Assembly (NCBI GenBank): GCA_030674185.1
Contig: JAPXFY010000031.1
Span: 1,007,479-1,071,478 of the forward strand
DNA: 64,000 nt
Direction: 5' to 3'
DNA from: Monoplex corrugatus
Taxonomy: Eukaryota > Mollusca > Gastropoda > Littorinimorpha > Ranellidae
Translations under genes and position numbers: made by a program
The notes under the pieces: generated by a model
Databases searched by the model: none
Told to the model about the DNA's origin: nothing
Seen by the model: only the letters and a program-made list of their open reading frames with translations
Shown here: positions 1 to 13,490 of the stretch, in pieces
Layout: each line of letters begins with the position of its first letter
How positions within the stretch are numbered: the first letter of the stretch is position 1

Positions 1-54
1 TCATGGAAGTAAAATATTATTGAAACAGTCGAGGAAGTGCTTTTTTTTATTTTT

Positions 55-410
55 TTAACCAACAAAATGCCTATCATATAACACCATGAAGAGAGTTCTT
101 CGGTGCTATGTAGAACCGATAATGTTGTACGGCTGTGAGGGGTGGACAGTCAACACGCAAAGTCAGAACAAGATTGAGGCAGCCAAAATGTTGTTTCTAA
201 GAAGAATGTTTAGAGTTCAATGAACAGTAAAGAAAACAAACGAGACAGTCTTGAAAGAGGCAGACACAGGAAGAACATTAATGAAGAAAATTAGGAAAAA
301 GACAACCAACATTCACAGGCAATTTTATGAGGCAAGAGAAATTAGAGCACCTGGTCACAACAGAAAGCTGGAGGGAAATAGAGCACCAGCAGACCCAGGG
401 AGAACATATC
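55..410 (+). mobile_element. LINE-A fragment (RTE-like), copy 1, decayed
   Basis: The C-terminal part of a reverse-transcriptase protein of the same family as the copies at 7515-8221 and 15586-17865. The + strand reads through a region like YCVEPIMLYGCEGWT, the usual segment after the RT domain, then hits an in-frame TGA at about 221 where the better copies have a Trp codon. The following KKTNETVLKEADT and GNRAPADPGR segments match the other copies. Many substitutions make it the oldest-looking of the LINE-A copies. It ends just after the PGR segment and lacks the (TGA)n tail. It is a dead fragment. RTE-like clade assignment is from general protein resemblance only. Confidence 0.8.
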
Positions 411-545
411 GCTGTACCAGGGTTGCACCCCTTATCTGTCAAAATTATTTCAAAACGATGAGCAGAGCATTCAGTTCATGAACACGAAAGCTGACCAGAA
501 CTTGCCACGCCCAAACCAAACTGAATGCCGGGAAGACGTCTGTTA

Positions 546-3500
546 GAGGACTACACAGAGGACTACACAGAGGACTACACAGAGGACTACACAGGGGACT
601 ACAAAGCGGACCACACAGAGGACTACATAGAGGACTACACAGAGGACTACACAGGGGACTACACAGAGGACTACACAGAGGACTACACAGGGGAATACAC
701 AGGGGACTACACAGAGGACTACACAGAGGATTACACAGGGGACTACACAGAGGACTACACACAGGACTACACAGAGGACTACACAGAAGACTACACACAG
801 GACTACACAGAGGATTACATAGGGGACTACAAAGAGGACTACACAGAGGACTACATAGGGGACTACACAGAGGACTACACACAGGACTACACACAGGATT
901 ACAAAGAGGATTACACACCAGACTACACAGAGGACTACACACAGGACTACACACAGGACTACACACAGGACTACACACAGGACTACACAGGAGACTACAC
1001 AGGGGACTGCACAGAGGACTAAAAAGAGGATTACACAGAGGACTACACAGAGGACTACACAGAGGACTACATAGGGGAATACGCAGAGGACTACACAGAG
1101 GACTACACACAGGACTACACAGAGGACTACACAGAGGACTACACACAGGACTACACACAGGACTACACAGGGGACTACACAGGAGACTACACAGGGGACT
1201 GCACAGAGGACTAAAAAGAGGATTACACAGAGGACTACACAGAGGACTACACAGAGGATTACACAGGAGACTATACAGGGGACTGCACAGAGGATTACAC
1301 ACAGGACTACACACAGGACTACACAGAGGATTACATAGGGGACTTCACAGAGGACTACACAGAGGACTACACAGAGGACTACACAGGGGACTGCACAGAG
1401 GACTACACAGGGGAATACACAGGGGACTACAAAGGGGACTACACAGGGGACTTCACAGGGGACTACACAGAGGACTACACAGAGGACTACACAGAGGACT
1501 ACACAGAGGACTACAAAGAGGACTAAACACAGGACTACACAGGGGACTACACAGAGGACTACACAGGGGACTACACAGAGGACTACACAGAGGACTACAC
1601 AGGGAACTACACAGGGGACTACACAGGGGACTACACAGAAGACTACACAGAGGACTACACAGGGGACTACACAGAGGACTACACAGAGGACTACACAGAG
1701 GACTACACAGGGGACTACACAGAGGACTACACAGAAGACTACACAGAGGACTACACAGGGGACTACACAGAGGACTACACAGAGGACTACACAGGGAACT
1801 ACACAGAGGACTACACAGAGGACTACACAGGTGACTACACAGGGGACTACACAGAGGACTACACAGGGGACTACACAGAGGACTACACAGGGGACTACAC
1901 AGAGGACTTCACAGAGGACTACACAGGGGACTACACAGAGGACTACACAGAGGACTACACAGAGGACTACACAGGGGACTACACAGGGGATACACAGGGG
2001 ACTACACAGAGGACTACACAGGGACTACACAGAGGACTTCACAGAGGACTACACAGGGGACTACACAGAGGATACACAGAGGACTACACAGAGGACTACA
2101 CAGGGACTACACACAGGACTACACAGGGACTACACAGGGACTACACAGGGGACTACACAGAGGACTACACAGGGACTACACAGGGGACTACACAGAGGAC
2201 TACACACAGACTACACACAGGACTACACAAGGACTACACACAGGATTACAGGGTACTACACACAGGACTACACAGAGGACTACACACAGGATACACAAGG
2301 ACTACACACAGGACTACACAGAGGACTACACAAGGACTACACAGAGGACTAACATAGGGGATACACAGGGGATACACAGAGGACTACACAGGTCTACACA
2401 CGGACTACACACAGGACTAGACAGAGGACTACACAGAGGACTACACAGGGGACTACATAGGGGATTACACAGAGGACTACACAGAGGACTACACAGGGAC
2501 TACACAGAGGACTACACAGAGGATTACACAGAGGACTACACAGAGGACTACACAGGGGACTACACAGGACTACACAGGGATACACAGGGGGACTACACAG
2601 GGACTACACAGAGGAATACACAGAGGAGTACACAAGGATACACAGAGGACTACACACAGGACTACACAGAGGACTACACACAGGACTACACAAGGACTGA
2701 CAGAGCGACTACATAGGGGACTACACAGGGGACTTACATAGGACTACACACAGGACTAAACAGAGGACTACACAGGGACTACACAGGGACTACACAGAGG
2801 ACTACACAGGGGACTACACAGAGGACTACACAGAGGACAACACAGAGGACTACACAGGGGACTACACAGGGGACTGCAGAGAGGACTACAAGAGGACTAC
2901 ATAGGGGACTACACAGAGGACTACACAGAGGACTACACAGGGACTACACAGAAGACTTACACAGGGGACTAACACAGGGACTACACAGAGGACTACACAG
3001 AGGACTGCACACAGGGACTGCACAGAGGACAACACAGAGGACTACACAAGGACTACACAGGGGACTACACAAAGGACTACACAGGGACTACATAGGGGAC
3101 TACACAGAGGACTACGCAGAGGACTACACAAAGGAATTACACAGAGGACTACACACACAACTACACAGAGGACTACACAGAGGAATACACAGTGTACTAC
3201 ACAGAGGACTACACAGGGGACTACACACAGGACTACACACAGGACTACATAGGGGACTACACAGAGGACTACACAGAGGACTACACAAAGGATACACAGA
3301 GGACTACACACAGGACTACACAGAGGACTACATAGGGGACTACACAGAGGACAACACAGAGGACTACACAGAGGACTACACAGAGGACTACACAGAGGAC
3401 AACACACAGGACTACACAGGAGACTACACAGAGGACTACACACAGGACTACACAGGATACTACACAGGGGACTGCACAGAGGACTAAAAAGAGGATTACA

Positions 3501-6500
3501 CAGAGGACAACACAGAGGACTACACAGGAGACTGCACAGGGGACTGCACAGAGGACTACACAAGGACTACACACAGGACTACACAGGGGACTACACACAG
3601 GACTACTAGGGACTACACACAGGACTACACAAGGACTACACAGAGGACTACACACAGGACTACATAGGGGACTACACACAGGACTACACACAGGACTACA
3701 CAGGGGACTACACAGAGGACTACATAGGGACTGCACAGGGGACTACACAGGGGACTACACACAGGACTACATAGGGGACTACACACAATACTACAAAAGG
3801 GGATTACACAGAGGACTACATAGGGACTGCACAGGGGACTACACACAGGACTACACAGAGGACTACACAGAGGACTACACAGATGACTACACAGAGGACT
3901 ACACAGGGACTACACAGGGACTACACAGAGGACTACACAGAGGACTAGCAGGGGACTACACAGAGGATTACACAGAGGACTACACAGAGGACTACACAGA
4001 GGACTACACAGAGGACTACACAGGGACTACACAGAGGACTACACAGAGGACTACACAGAGGGACTACATAGCGGACTACACAGAGGTCTACACATGACTA
4101 CACAGGGACTACACAGAGGACAACACAGAGGATTACACAGGGGACTACACAGAGGACTACACAGAGGACTACACAGAGGACTACACAGGGGACTACACAG
4201 AGGACTACACAGGGACTACACAGAGGACTACAAGGGGGCTACACAGAGGACTACACAGGACTACACAGGGACTACACAGAGGACAACAAGAGGATTACAC
4301 AGGGGACTACACAGAGGACTACACAGAGGATTGCATAGGGGACTACACAGAGGACTACACAGGGGACTACACACGAGGACTATCAGAGGACTACAAGGGA
4401 CTACACAGGGGACTACACAGAGGTTTACACAGAGGACTACACAAATGGACTACACAGAGGATTACACAGAAGACTACACAGAGGACTACACAGAGGACTA
4501 CACAGAGGACTACATAGTGGACTACACAGAGGACTACACACAGGACTACACAGAGGATTACACAGAGGACTACACAGAGGACTACACAGAGGACTACACA
4601 CAGGACTACACAGAGGACTACACACAGGATTACACAGAGGACTACACACAGGACTACACAGAGGACAACACAGAGGACTACACAGAGGACTGCACAGAGG
4701 ACTACACAGAGAACTACACACAGGACTACACAGAGGACTACACACAGGATTACACAGAGGACTACACACAGGACTACACAGGGGACTACACACATGATTA
4801 CACAGAGGACTACACACAGGATTACACAGAGGACTGCACACAGGATTACACAGAGGACTACACACAGGATTACACACAGGACTACACAGAGGACTACACA
4901 GAGGACTACACAGGGGACTACACAGAGGACTACACAGAGGACTACACAGGGGACTACACAGGGGACTACACAGGGGACTACACAGAGGACTACACAGAGT
5001 ACTACACAAATGGACTACACACAGGATTACACAGAGGAATACACACAGGACTACACAGAGGATTACACAGAGGACTACACAGAGAACTACACACAGGATT
5101 ACACAGAGGACTACACACAGGACTACACAGAGGACAACACAGAGGACTACACAGAGGACTACACAGACGACTGCACAGAGGATTACACAGAGGACTACAC
5201 ACAGCACTACACACAGGACTACACAGAGGACTACACAGAGGACTACACAGGGGACTACATAGAGGACTACACAGAGGACTACACAGGTGACTACACAGGG
5301 GACTGCACAGGGGACTGCATAGGGGACTACACTGAGGACTGCACAGGGGACTACACACAGGACTACACACAGGACTACACAGAGGACAACACAGAGGACT
5401 ACACAGAGGACTGCACAGAGGACTACACAGAGAACTACACACAGGACTACACAGAGGACTACACACAGGATTACACAGAGGACTACACACAGGACTACAC
5501 AGGGGACTACACACATGATTACCAGAGGACTACACACAGGATTACACAGAGGACTGCACACAGGATTACACAGAGGACTACACACAGGATTACACACAGG
5601 ACTACACAGAGGACTACACAGAGGACTACACAGGGGACTACACAGAGGACTACACAGAGGACTACACAGGGGACTACACAGGGGACTACACAGGGGACTA
5701 CACAGAGGACTACACAGAGTACTACACAAATGGACTACACACAGGATTACACAGAGGAATACACAAAGGACTACACAGAGGACTACACACAGGACTACAC
5801 AGAGGACTACACACAGGATTACACAGAGGACTACACACAGGACTACACAGAGGACAACACAGAGGACTACACAGAGGACTACACAGACGACTGCACAGAG
5901 GATTACACAGAGGACTACACACAGCACTACACACAGGACTACACAGAGGACTACACAGAGGACTACACAGAGGACTACACAGGGGACTACATAGAGGACT
6001 ACACAGAGGGGCTACACAGGTGACTACACAGGGGACTGCACAGGGGACTGCATAGGGGACTACACTGAGGACTGCACAGGGGACTACACACAGGACTACA
6101 CAGAGGACTACACAGGGGACTACACAGGGGACTACACAGGGACTACACAGGGGACTACACAGAGGACTACACAGAGTACTACACAAATGGACTACACACA
6201 GGATTACACAGAGGACTACATACAGGACTACACTGAGGACAACACAGAGGACTACACAGAGGATTACACAGAGGACTACACAAAGGACTACACAGAGGAC
6301 TACACACAGGACTACACAGAGGACTACACACAGGATTACACAGAGGACTACACACAGGACTACACAGAGGACAACACACAGGACTACACAGAGGACTACA
6401 CAGAGGACTACACAGACGACTGCACAGAGGACTACACAGAGGACTACACACAGGACTACACAGAGGACTACACACAGGATTACACAGAGGACTACACACA

Positions 6501-7505
6501 GGACTACACAGGGGACTACACACATGATTACACAGAGGACTACACACAGGATTACACAGAGGACTACACACAGGATTACACAGATGACTACACAGAGGAT
6601 TACACACAGGACTACACAGAGGACTACACAGAGGACTACACAGAGGACTACACAGGGGATTACACAGAGGACTACACAGGGGACTACACACAGGACTACA
6701 CACAGGACTACACAGAGGACTACACAGAGGACTACCACAGGGGACTACACAGAGGACTACACAGAGGACTACACAGAGGGACTACACAAGGGGACTGCAT
6801 ATGGGACTACACAGGGGACTACACAGGGGACTACATAGGGGACTACACACAGGACTACACAGGGGACTACAAGAGGACTACACAGGGGACTACACAGAGG
6901 ACTACACAGAGGACTACACAGAGGACTACATAGGGGACTACACACAGGACTACACAGGGGACTACATAGGGGACTACACACAGGACTACACACAGGACTA
7001 CATATGGGACTACACACAGGACTACACAGAGGACTACACAGAGAACTACACAGAGGACTACACAGAGGACTACACAGAGGACTACACAGTTGACTTCACA
7101 TAAGACTACACAGCGGACTACACAGGGGACTACAAGAGGACTACACAGGGGACTACACAGGGGACTACACAGAGGACTACACAGGGGACTACAATGAGGA
7201 CTACACAGGGGACTACACAGAGGACTACACAGGGGACTACGCAGAATACTACACAGTGTACTACACAGAGGACTTCACAGGGGACTACACAGAGGACTAC
7301 ACAGGGGACTACACAGGGGACTACACAGAGGACTACACAGGGGACTACACTGAGGACTACACAGGGGACTACACAGAGGACTACACAGGGGACTACGCAG
7401 AATACTACACAGAGGACTACACAGAGGACTACACAGAGGACTTCACAGGGGACTACACAGAGGACTACACAGAGGACTACACAGAGGACTACACAGAAGA
7501 CTACA
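546..7505. repeat. 12-bp satellite array (gactacacagag type)
   Basis: About 580 tandem copies of a 12-bp unit, gactacacagag, with common variants gactacacaggg and gactacacacag. Single-base indels between 1980 and 4430 shift the phase. Because 12 is divisible by 3, long open frames appear on both strands, reading as repeats of DYTE, TTQR, GLHR, CSPL or CVVL. They are by-products of the periodicity, not proteins: no start context, no flanking exon and several frames open at once. The array starts abruptly after unrelated sequence and ends at the LINE-A insertion, with a short remnant beyond it. Confidence 0.97.
4439..6430. repeat. Higher-order repeat of about 720 bp within the 12-bp satellite
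   Basis: Rare variant monomers recur at fixed spacing. The string acacaaatggactacacac lies at 5004 and 5724, and gacgactgcacag at 5166 and 5886. Both pairs are exactly 720 bp (60 monomers) apart. Further weaker copies of the same markers occur near 4439, 6181 and 6415, at multiples of 12 plus one base. This is a nested segmental duplication of the array. Confidence 0.85.
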
Positions 7506-7514
7506 TAGGGGACT

Positions 7515-8221
7515 CATCATCATCATCATCACGTGCCCTGCCGCATGGCGTTGGCGACCATAGACTTCCAAACATCTCTATCTCTCGCTGCCCCGAGCAT
7601 CTGTCCCACCCTCCTCATCTCCAGCCACTCTGCAAGTCCATCCAGCATTCTCTCCCTGGGTCTACCTGGTGCTCTCTTTCCCTCCAGATTTCCCGTTGTG
7701 ACCAGGTACTCCAAATCCCCCTTCCTCATAAAATGGCCAAAAATGTTGCTTGTCTTTTCCTAATCTTTCTTATGAGTGATCTACTTGTGTCTGCCTCCAT
7801 CAAGACTGTCTCGTTTGTTTTCTTTGCTGTCCATGGAACTCTCAACATTCTTCTGAGAAACCACATCTCGGCTGTCTCGATCCTGCTCTGCCTTTGCTTG
7901 CTGACTGTCCACGCCTCGCATCCGTACAACAGTATTGGTTCTATATAACATTCAAGGACTCTCTTTCTGATGTTAATTGATGGGCATTTGTTGGTAAGAA
8001 TGCTTGTCATCTTCTTGAATGCTGTTTTGGATTTGGCCGATTCTGCCAGCTATTTCCGATGTGCATCTGCCGTCTGATGAAATGACCGTTCCCAGGTATT
8101 TGAACTTATTAACCTGTGTCAAGGTTGTGCCATTTGCTGTTATTTTGCATGAGGGGATTTCATGTTTTTTACTGATCACCATGACTTCAGTCTTTCTGCT
8201 GTTTAGTTCCAGCCCTTACCT
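7515..8221 (-). mobile_element. LINE-A copy 2, 5'-truncated insertion into the 12-bp satellite
   Basis: The 3' 700 bp of a LINE-A element on the minus strand, very similar to 17160-17865. It begins after the YADD motif, at the KGLELNS region, and covers the segment containing NKFKYLGTVISSDGR, the LYGCEAWTVSKQ block and the GKRAPGRPRE block. The frame is broken near 8030. It ends in a (TGA)n-type tail, seen on the plus strand as catcatcatcatcatcac at 7515. It is flanked by a 9-bp target-site duplication, taggggact, at 7506-7514 and 8222-8230. The duplication and low divergence indicate a fairly recent insertion by target-primed reverse transcription. Confidence 0.92.
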
Positions 8222-8236
8222 TAGGGGACTACACAA
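8222..8236. repeat. Remnant of the 12-bp satellite beyond the LINE
   Basis: The sequence taggggactacaca after the LINE-A insertion continues the satellite for just over one monomer before unique sequence begins. The LINE therefore inserted at the extreme right edge of the array. Confidence 0.8.
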
Positions 8237-8365
8237 ACATTTTGCTTTGCCGTGAGCGTTGGTCCATTGTTCTATTTATAACGTCTTTGGTCCGACATGA
8301 TTGTTTGTCATTGTGTGCTCTGCAAGTGACCAGAAAGCGAGAAACTGCCAGCTGCATTCTGATTG

Positions 8366-8625
8366 AAATCCCAAACAAGTGTGACTGCCCGCGTTCAAGC
8401 AAACAGGAACCAGGAAAAAAAAGCACGAAAGTAGAATACGAACGCGTATTTAATACAACAAGACAAAGACAGGCGCGCCTGTATTGTCCTGTATTGTCCT
8501 GTATTGTCTGTATTGTCCTGTATTGTCCTGTATTGTCCTGTATTGTCCTGTATTGTCTGTTGTATTAAATAGCCGTTCGTATTCTTTCTTTCGTGTTTTT
8601 TCTATGTGAATTCTGATTGGGCGAC
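8366..8625. repeat. Foldback (inverted-repeat) element, copy 1
   Basis: The outer part, including tgcccgcgttcaagcaaaca, is shared with the elements at 27037-27272 (reverse orientation) and 59872-60232. Inner arms around gaatacgaacgcgtatttaa (from 8436) recur inverted at about 8560-8605 (ttaaatagccgttcgtattc). The arms enclose a tandem TGTATTGTCC array. No protein is encoded. It could be a non-autonomous foldback transposon or a recurrent inverted duplication. Confidence 0.65.
8477..8562. repeat. 10-bp tandem repeat (tgtattgtcc)n
   Basis: About eight copies of tgtattgtcc, one of them shortened by two bases, form the loop of the foldback element. Confidence 0.95.
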
Positions 8626-8802
8626 GTCTTCTGTCAGAGCCAATATTGCACAATACATGGATATCGGTATCATTTTAACAGGTTAAAATGTATTTTAACT
8701 AGTACTGCGAGCTTTGCCTGTTGACCGCTCGGGTAAATCAGTTAACAAGAAACACCAGGAGGGTGCGGATGGACCCGCAGCACCAATGCCTCGCCACTCT
8801 CC

Positions 8803-8806
8803 GATC

Positions 8807-8838
<32 letters not shown>

Positions 8839-8936
8839 ATACAATATTTTATATAGCGCAAAATCTTGATAAAAGCAAATCTAAGCGCTAAAACAGACAC
8901 ACACGCACGACGACACGCACGCACCACACACGCACG

Positions 8937-8979
<43 letters not shown>

Positions 8980-9224
8980 ACGCACACGCACACGACGCTA
9001 TAAATGGGGAGAAAGAATAAAAGCAATGGAAAATTATAGAGAGCATATTATATACAATTATATATTACAATGTGATTCCCCTCCGAGTGGAGACAGGCTG
9101 CAGAGGGGATTGAGTGAGGTCAGGATTTTATGCAGAGGAGAAAAGGTGAGTTTTGAGAGCGGACTTGAAGGAGACAAAAGTAGGTTGCTGACGGACTGAG
9201 AGAGGAAGTTTGTTCCAGGAAACC
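8803..9224 (-). mobile_element. L2/CR1-like LINE 3' end, copy 1
   Basis: Minus-strand 3' end of a LINE. The end of the coding region (the WNKLPLSVRQQPTFVSFKSA block ending near 9135) is followed by a 3' UTR with an embedded CA/GT microsatellite (8896-8995). It then has the terminal stem sequence around agcgcttagatttgc and gcgctatataaaa, and an (ATT)n tail, seen on the plus strand as aataataat at 8807-8835. It is nearly identical to the copy at 18885-19735. The 5' truncation falls at 9224, where the two copies stop matching. L2/CR1-like assignment rests on the C-terminal motif and the gcgctatataaa 3' end. Confidence 0.85.
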
Positions 9225-9405
9225 TCCCAAGCTCATGACGCCACTAGACACTCATTTCTTCAGGGTAAATAATAATATCGATACCGAATTGTTGGCGACA
9301 GATGGTTACAAAATATTCCCCTTTGCCTGGCAGGTAGGTGGCAGCACTCATCACCTGACGACAGAAGCAAACGCTCGCCCCAAGCAATGAGACAACCGTT
9401 ATTTT

Positions 9406-9925
9406 AACCCTTTGACTCCTGCTTCCTGTCCACCAGCATCCTGCATTGTACACCATGCTAGCAAAGCAAAAATTAACCCTTTGATTCCCTCACCCTGTCC
9501 ACCAGCATCCTGCATTGTCAACCATGCTAGCAAAGCAAACACTTAACCCTTTGATTCCCTCATCCTGTCCACCAGCATCCTGCATTGTCAACCACGCTAG
9601 CAAAGCAAACACTTAACCCTTTGATTCCCTCACCCTGTCCACCAGCATCCTGCATTGTCAACCACGCTAGCAAAGCAAAACCTTAACCCTTCGATTCCCT
9701 CTCCCTGTCCACCAGCATCATGCATTGTCAGCCATGCTAGCAAAGCAAACACTTAACCCTTTGACTCCTGCTCCCTATCCATCAGCATCTTGCATTGTCA
9801 ACCACGCAAGCAAAGCAAAAATTTAACCCTTCGATTCCCTCTCCCTGTCCACCAGCATCATGCATTGTCAACCATGCTAGCAAAGCAAAACCTTAACCCT
9901 TTGACTGCCTCACCCTGCCCACCAA
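9406..9925. repeat. 70-bp tandem repeat, about 7.5 copies
   Basis: Units start with aaccctttgattccctc at about 9406, 9475, 9544, 9614, 9684, 9753, 9823 and 9894, each with accagcatcctgcattgtca in the middle and gctagcaaagcaaa near the end. Divergence is a few percent. There is no open frame of note. Confidence 0.95.
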
Positions 9926-10265
9926 GCTTCCTACTGAGTCAAAGAGGTTAAGTTTTTGCAGTTGGTAGAAAGGGTGCGGGAGTGAAATGGTTAATGGCCT
10001 GCATCATGTGTATGGCCAGCACAGTGCCGTGTGGAAAACACATGTATGTCCTACTGTCCACAATAACATGATTATTACATTTTTTATCGTGACAATAGTA
10101 CAGCTGATTTGGACACAAACAGGCGGTCAGCAGGCGGTCAGCAGGCGACAACAGGTTTCTAGTGACCAGCACCATGATGACATTAAATCACAAACTGGTG
10201 TTGTACTGCTTCCTACACACACGATACACAAGGGAAAATAACCTTTTGATGAATACAAGTCTTTC

Positions 10266-10645
10266 AAACGCGCACGCGCTCACGCACACATACTTACACA
10301 CATGTACAGATACAAGCGCGCTCGCACACACACACACACATACACATGCGCAGAAACACAAACACACACACGCACACGCACATACACGCGCGTGTGTGCA
10401 CACGTAGACATACATGCGTGCACACACATATACACACACTCACACATGCACTCATACACACTCACACATACACACACACTCAAACATGCACACACGCGCG
10501 CCCACGCGCGCACACACACACAAACACACACACACACATACACACACACAAAAATACACACACTACAAAAACAAACACACACACATACACACACACAAAC
10601 ACACACACATACACACACACAAACATACACACATACACATACACA
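10266..10645. repeat. CA-rich microsatellite tract
   Basis: Imperfect (CA)n with interspersed cgcgcg, catgca and caaaca. The open THTHTH and VCVCVC frames on the two strands are products of the dinucleotide repeat. Confidence 0.95.
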
Positions 10646-11350
10646 CGTCGTCACCACCATTATAATACACAGTACACGTCGTTCCCACCATTATAATACA
10701 CAGTACACGTCGTCACCACCATTATAATGCACAGTACACGTCGTCACCACCATTATAATACACAGTACACATCGTCACCACCATTATAATGCACAGTACA
10801 CGTCGTCACCACCATTATAATACACAGTACACGTCGTCACCACCATTATAATACACAGTACACGTCGTCACCACCATTATAATACACAGTACACGTAGTC
10901 ACCACCATTATAATGCACAGTACACGTCGTCACCACCATTATAATGCACAGTACACGTCGTCACCACCATTATAATACACAGTACACGTAGTCACCACCA
11001 TTATAATACACAGTACACGTAGTCACCACCATTATAATACACAGTACACATCGTCACCACCATTATAATACACAGGACACGTCGTCACCACCATTATAAT
11101 GCACAGTACACGTCGTCACCACCATTATAATACACAGTACACGTAGTCACCACCATTATAATACACAGTACACGTCGTCACCACCATTATAATACACAGT
11201 ACACGTCGTTACCACCATTATAATACACAGTACACGTCGTCACCACCATTATAATACACAGGACACGTCGTCACCACCATTATAATACACAGGACACGTC
11301 GTCACCACCATTATAATACACAGTACACGTCGTCACCACCATTATAATAC

Positions 11351-13490
11351 ACAGTGCACGTCGTCACCACAATTATAATACACAGTACACGTCCTCACCA
11401 CCATTATAATACACAGTACACGTCGTCACCACCATTATAATACACAGTACACATCGTCACCACCATTATAATGCACAGTACACGTCGTCACCACCATTAT
11501 AATACACAGTACACGTCGTCACCAATATTATAATACACAGTACACGTCGTCACCACCATTATAGTACACAGTACACGTCGTCACCACCATTATAATACGT
11601 AGTACACGTCGTCACCACCATTATAATACACAGTACACGTCGTCACCACCATTATAATACACAGTACACGTAGTCACCACCATTATAATACTTAGTACAC
11701 GTCGTCACCACCATTATAATACACAGTACACGTCGTCACCACCATTATAATACGTAGTACACGTCGTCACCACCATTATTATACACAGTACACGTCGTCA
11801 CCACCATTATAATACACAGTACACATCGTCACCACCATTATAATACACAGTACACGTCGTCACCACCATTATAATACACAGTACACGTAGTCACCACCAT
11901 TATAATACACAGTACACGTCGTCACCACCATTATAATACACAGTACACGTCGTCACCACCATTATAATACACAGTACACGTAGTCACCACCATTATAATA
12001 CACAGGACACGTCGTCACCACCATTATAATAAACAGTACACGTCGTCACCACCATTATGATACGTAGTACACGTAGTCACCACCATTATAATACACAGTA
12101 CACGTCGTCACCACCATTATAATACGTAGTACACGTCGTCACCACCATTATAATACACAGTACACGTCATCACCACCATTATAATACACAGGACACGTCG
12201 TCACCACCATTATAATGCACAGTACACGTCGTCACCACCATTATAATGCACAGTACACGTCGTCACCACCATTATAATACACAGTACACGTCGTCACCAC
12301 CATTATAATACACAGGACACGTCGTCACCACCATTATAATACACAGTACACGTCGTCACCACCATTATAATACACAGTACACGTCGTCACCACCATTATA
12401 ATACACAGGACACGTCGTCACCACCATTATAATACACAGTACACGTCGTCACCACCATTATAATACACAGTGCACGTCGTCACCACAATTATAATACACA
12501 GTACACGTCCTCACCACCATTATAATACACAGTACACGTCGTCACCACCATTATAATACACAGTACACATCGTCACCACCATTATAATGCACAGTACACG
12601 TCGTCACCACCATTATAATACACAGTACACGTCGTCACCAATATTATAATACACAGTACACGTCGTCACCACCATTATAGTACACAGTACACGTCGTCAC
12701 CACCATTATAATACGTAGTACACGTCGTCACCACCATTATAATACACAGTACACGTCGTCACCACCATTATAATACACAGTACACGTCGTCACCACCATT
12801 ATAATACGTAGTACACGTCGTCACCACCATTATTATACACAGTACACGTCGTCACCACCATTATAATACACAGTACACATCGTCACCACCATTATAATAC
12901 ACAGTACACGTCGTCACCACCATTATAATACACAGTACACGTAGTCACCACCATTATAATACACAGTACACGTCGTCACCACCATTATAATACACAGTAC
13001 ACGTCGTCACCACCATTATAATACACAGTACATGTAGTCACCACCATTATAATACACAGGACACGTCGTCACCACCATTATAATACACAGTACACGTCGT
13101 CACCACCATTATGATACGTAGTACACGTAGTCACCACCATTATAATACACAGTACACGTAGTCACCACCATTATAATACACAGTACACATCTTCACCACC
13201 ATTATAATACACAGGACACGTCGTCACCACCATTATAATGCACAGTACACGTCGTCACCACCATTATAATACACAGTACACGTAGTCACCACCATTATAA
13301 TACACAGTACACGTCGTCACCACCATTATAATACACAGTACACGTCGTCACCACCATTATAATACACAGTACACGTCGTCACCACCATTATAATACACAG
13401 GACACGTCGTCACCACCATTATAATACACAGGACACGTCGTCACCACCATTATAATACACAGTACACGTCGTCACCACCATTATAATACA
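11351..13490. repeat. Higher-order repeat in the 31-bp satellite (36-mer and 33-mer)
   Basis: The marker acagtgcacgtcgtcaccac lies at 11351 and 12467, exactly 1116 bp (36 monomers) apart; a damaged copy lies at 13490, 1023 bp (33 monomers) further on. A second marker, accaatattataatacacag, lies at 11521 and 12637, again 1116 bp apart. A fourth, noisy copy of the first marker is near 14562. The array therefore grew by duplication of blocks over 1 kb. Confidence 0.9.

Noticed and set aside
445..7513. Long open frames over the 12-bp satellite (up to 496 codons on both strands)
   Set aside because: The unit is divisible by three, several frames on both strands are open at once, and there is no start context or domain. 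They are periodicity artefacts.
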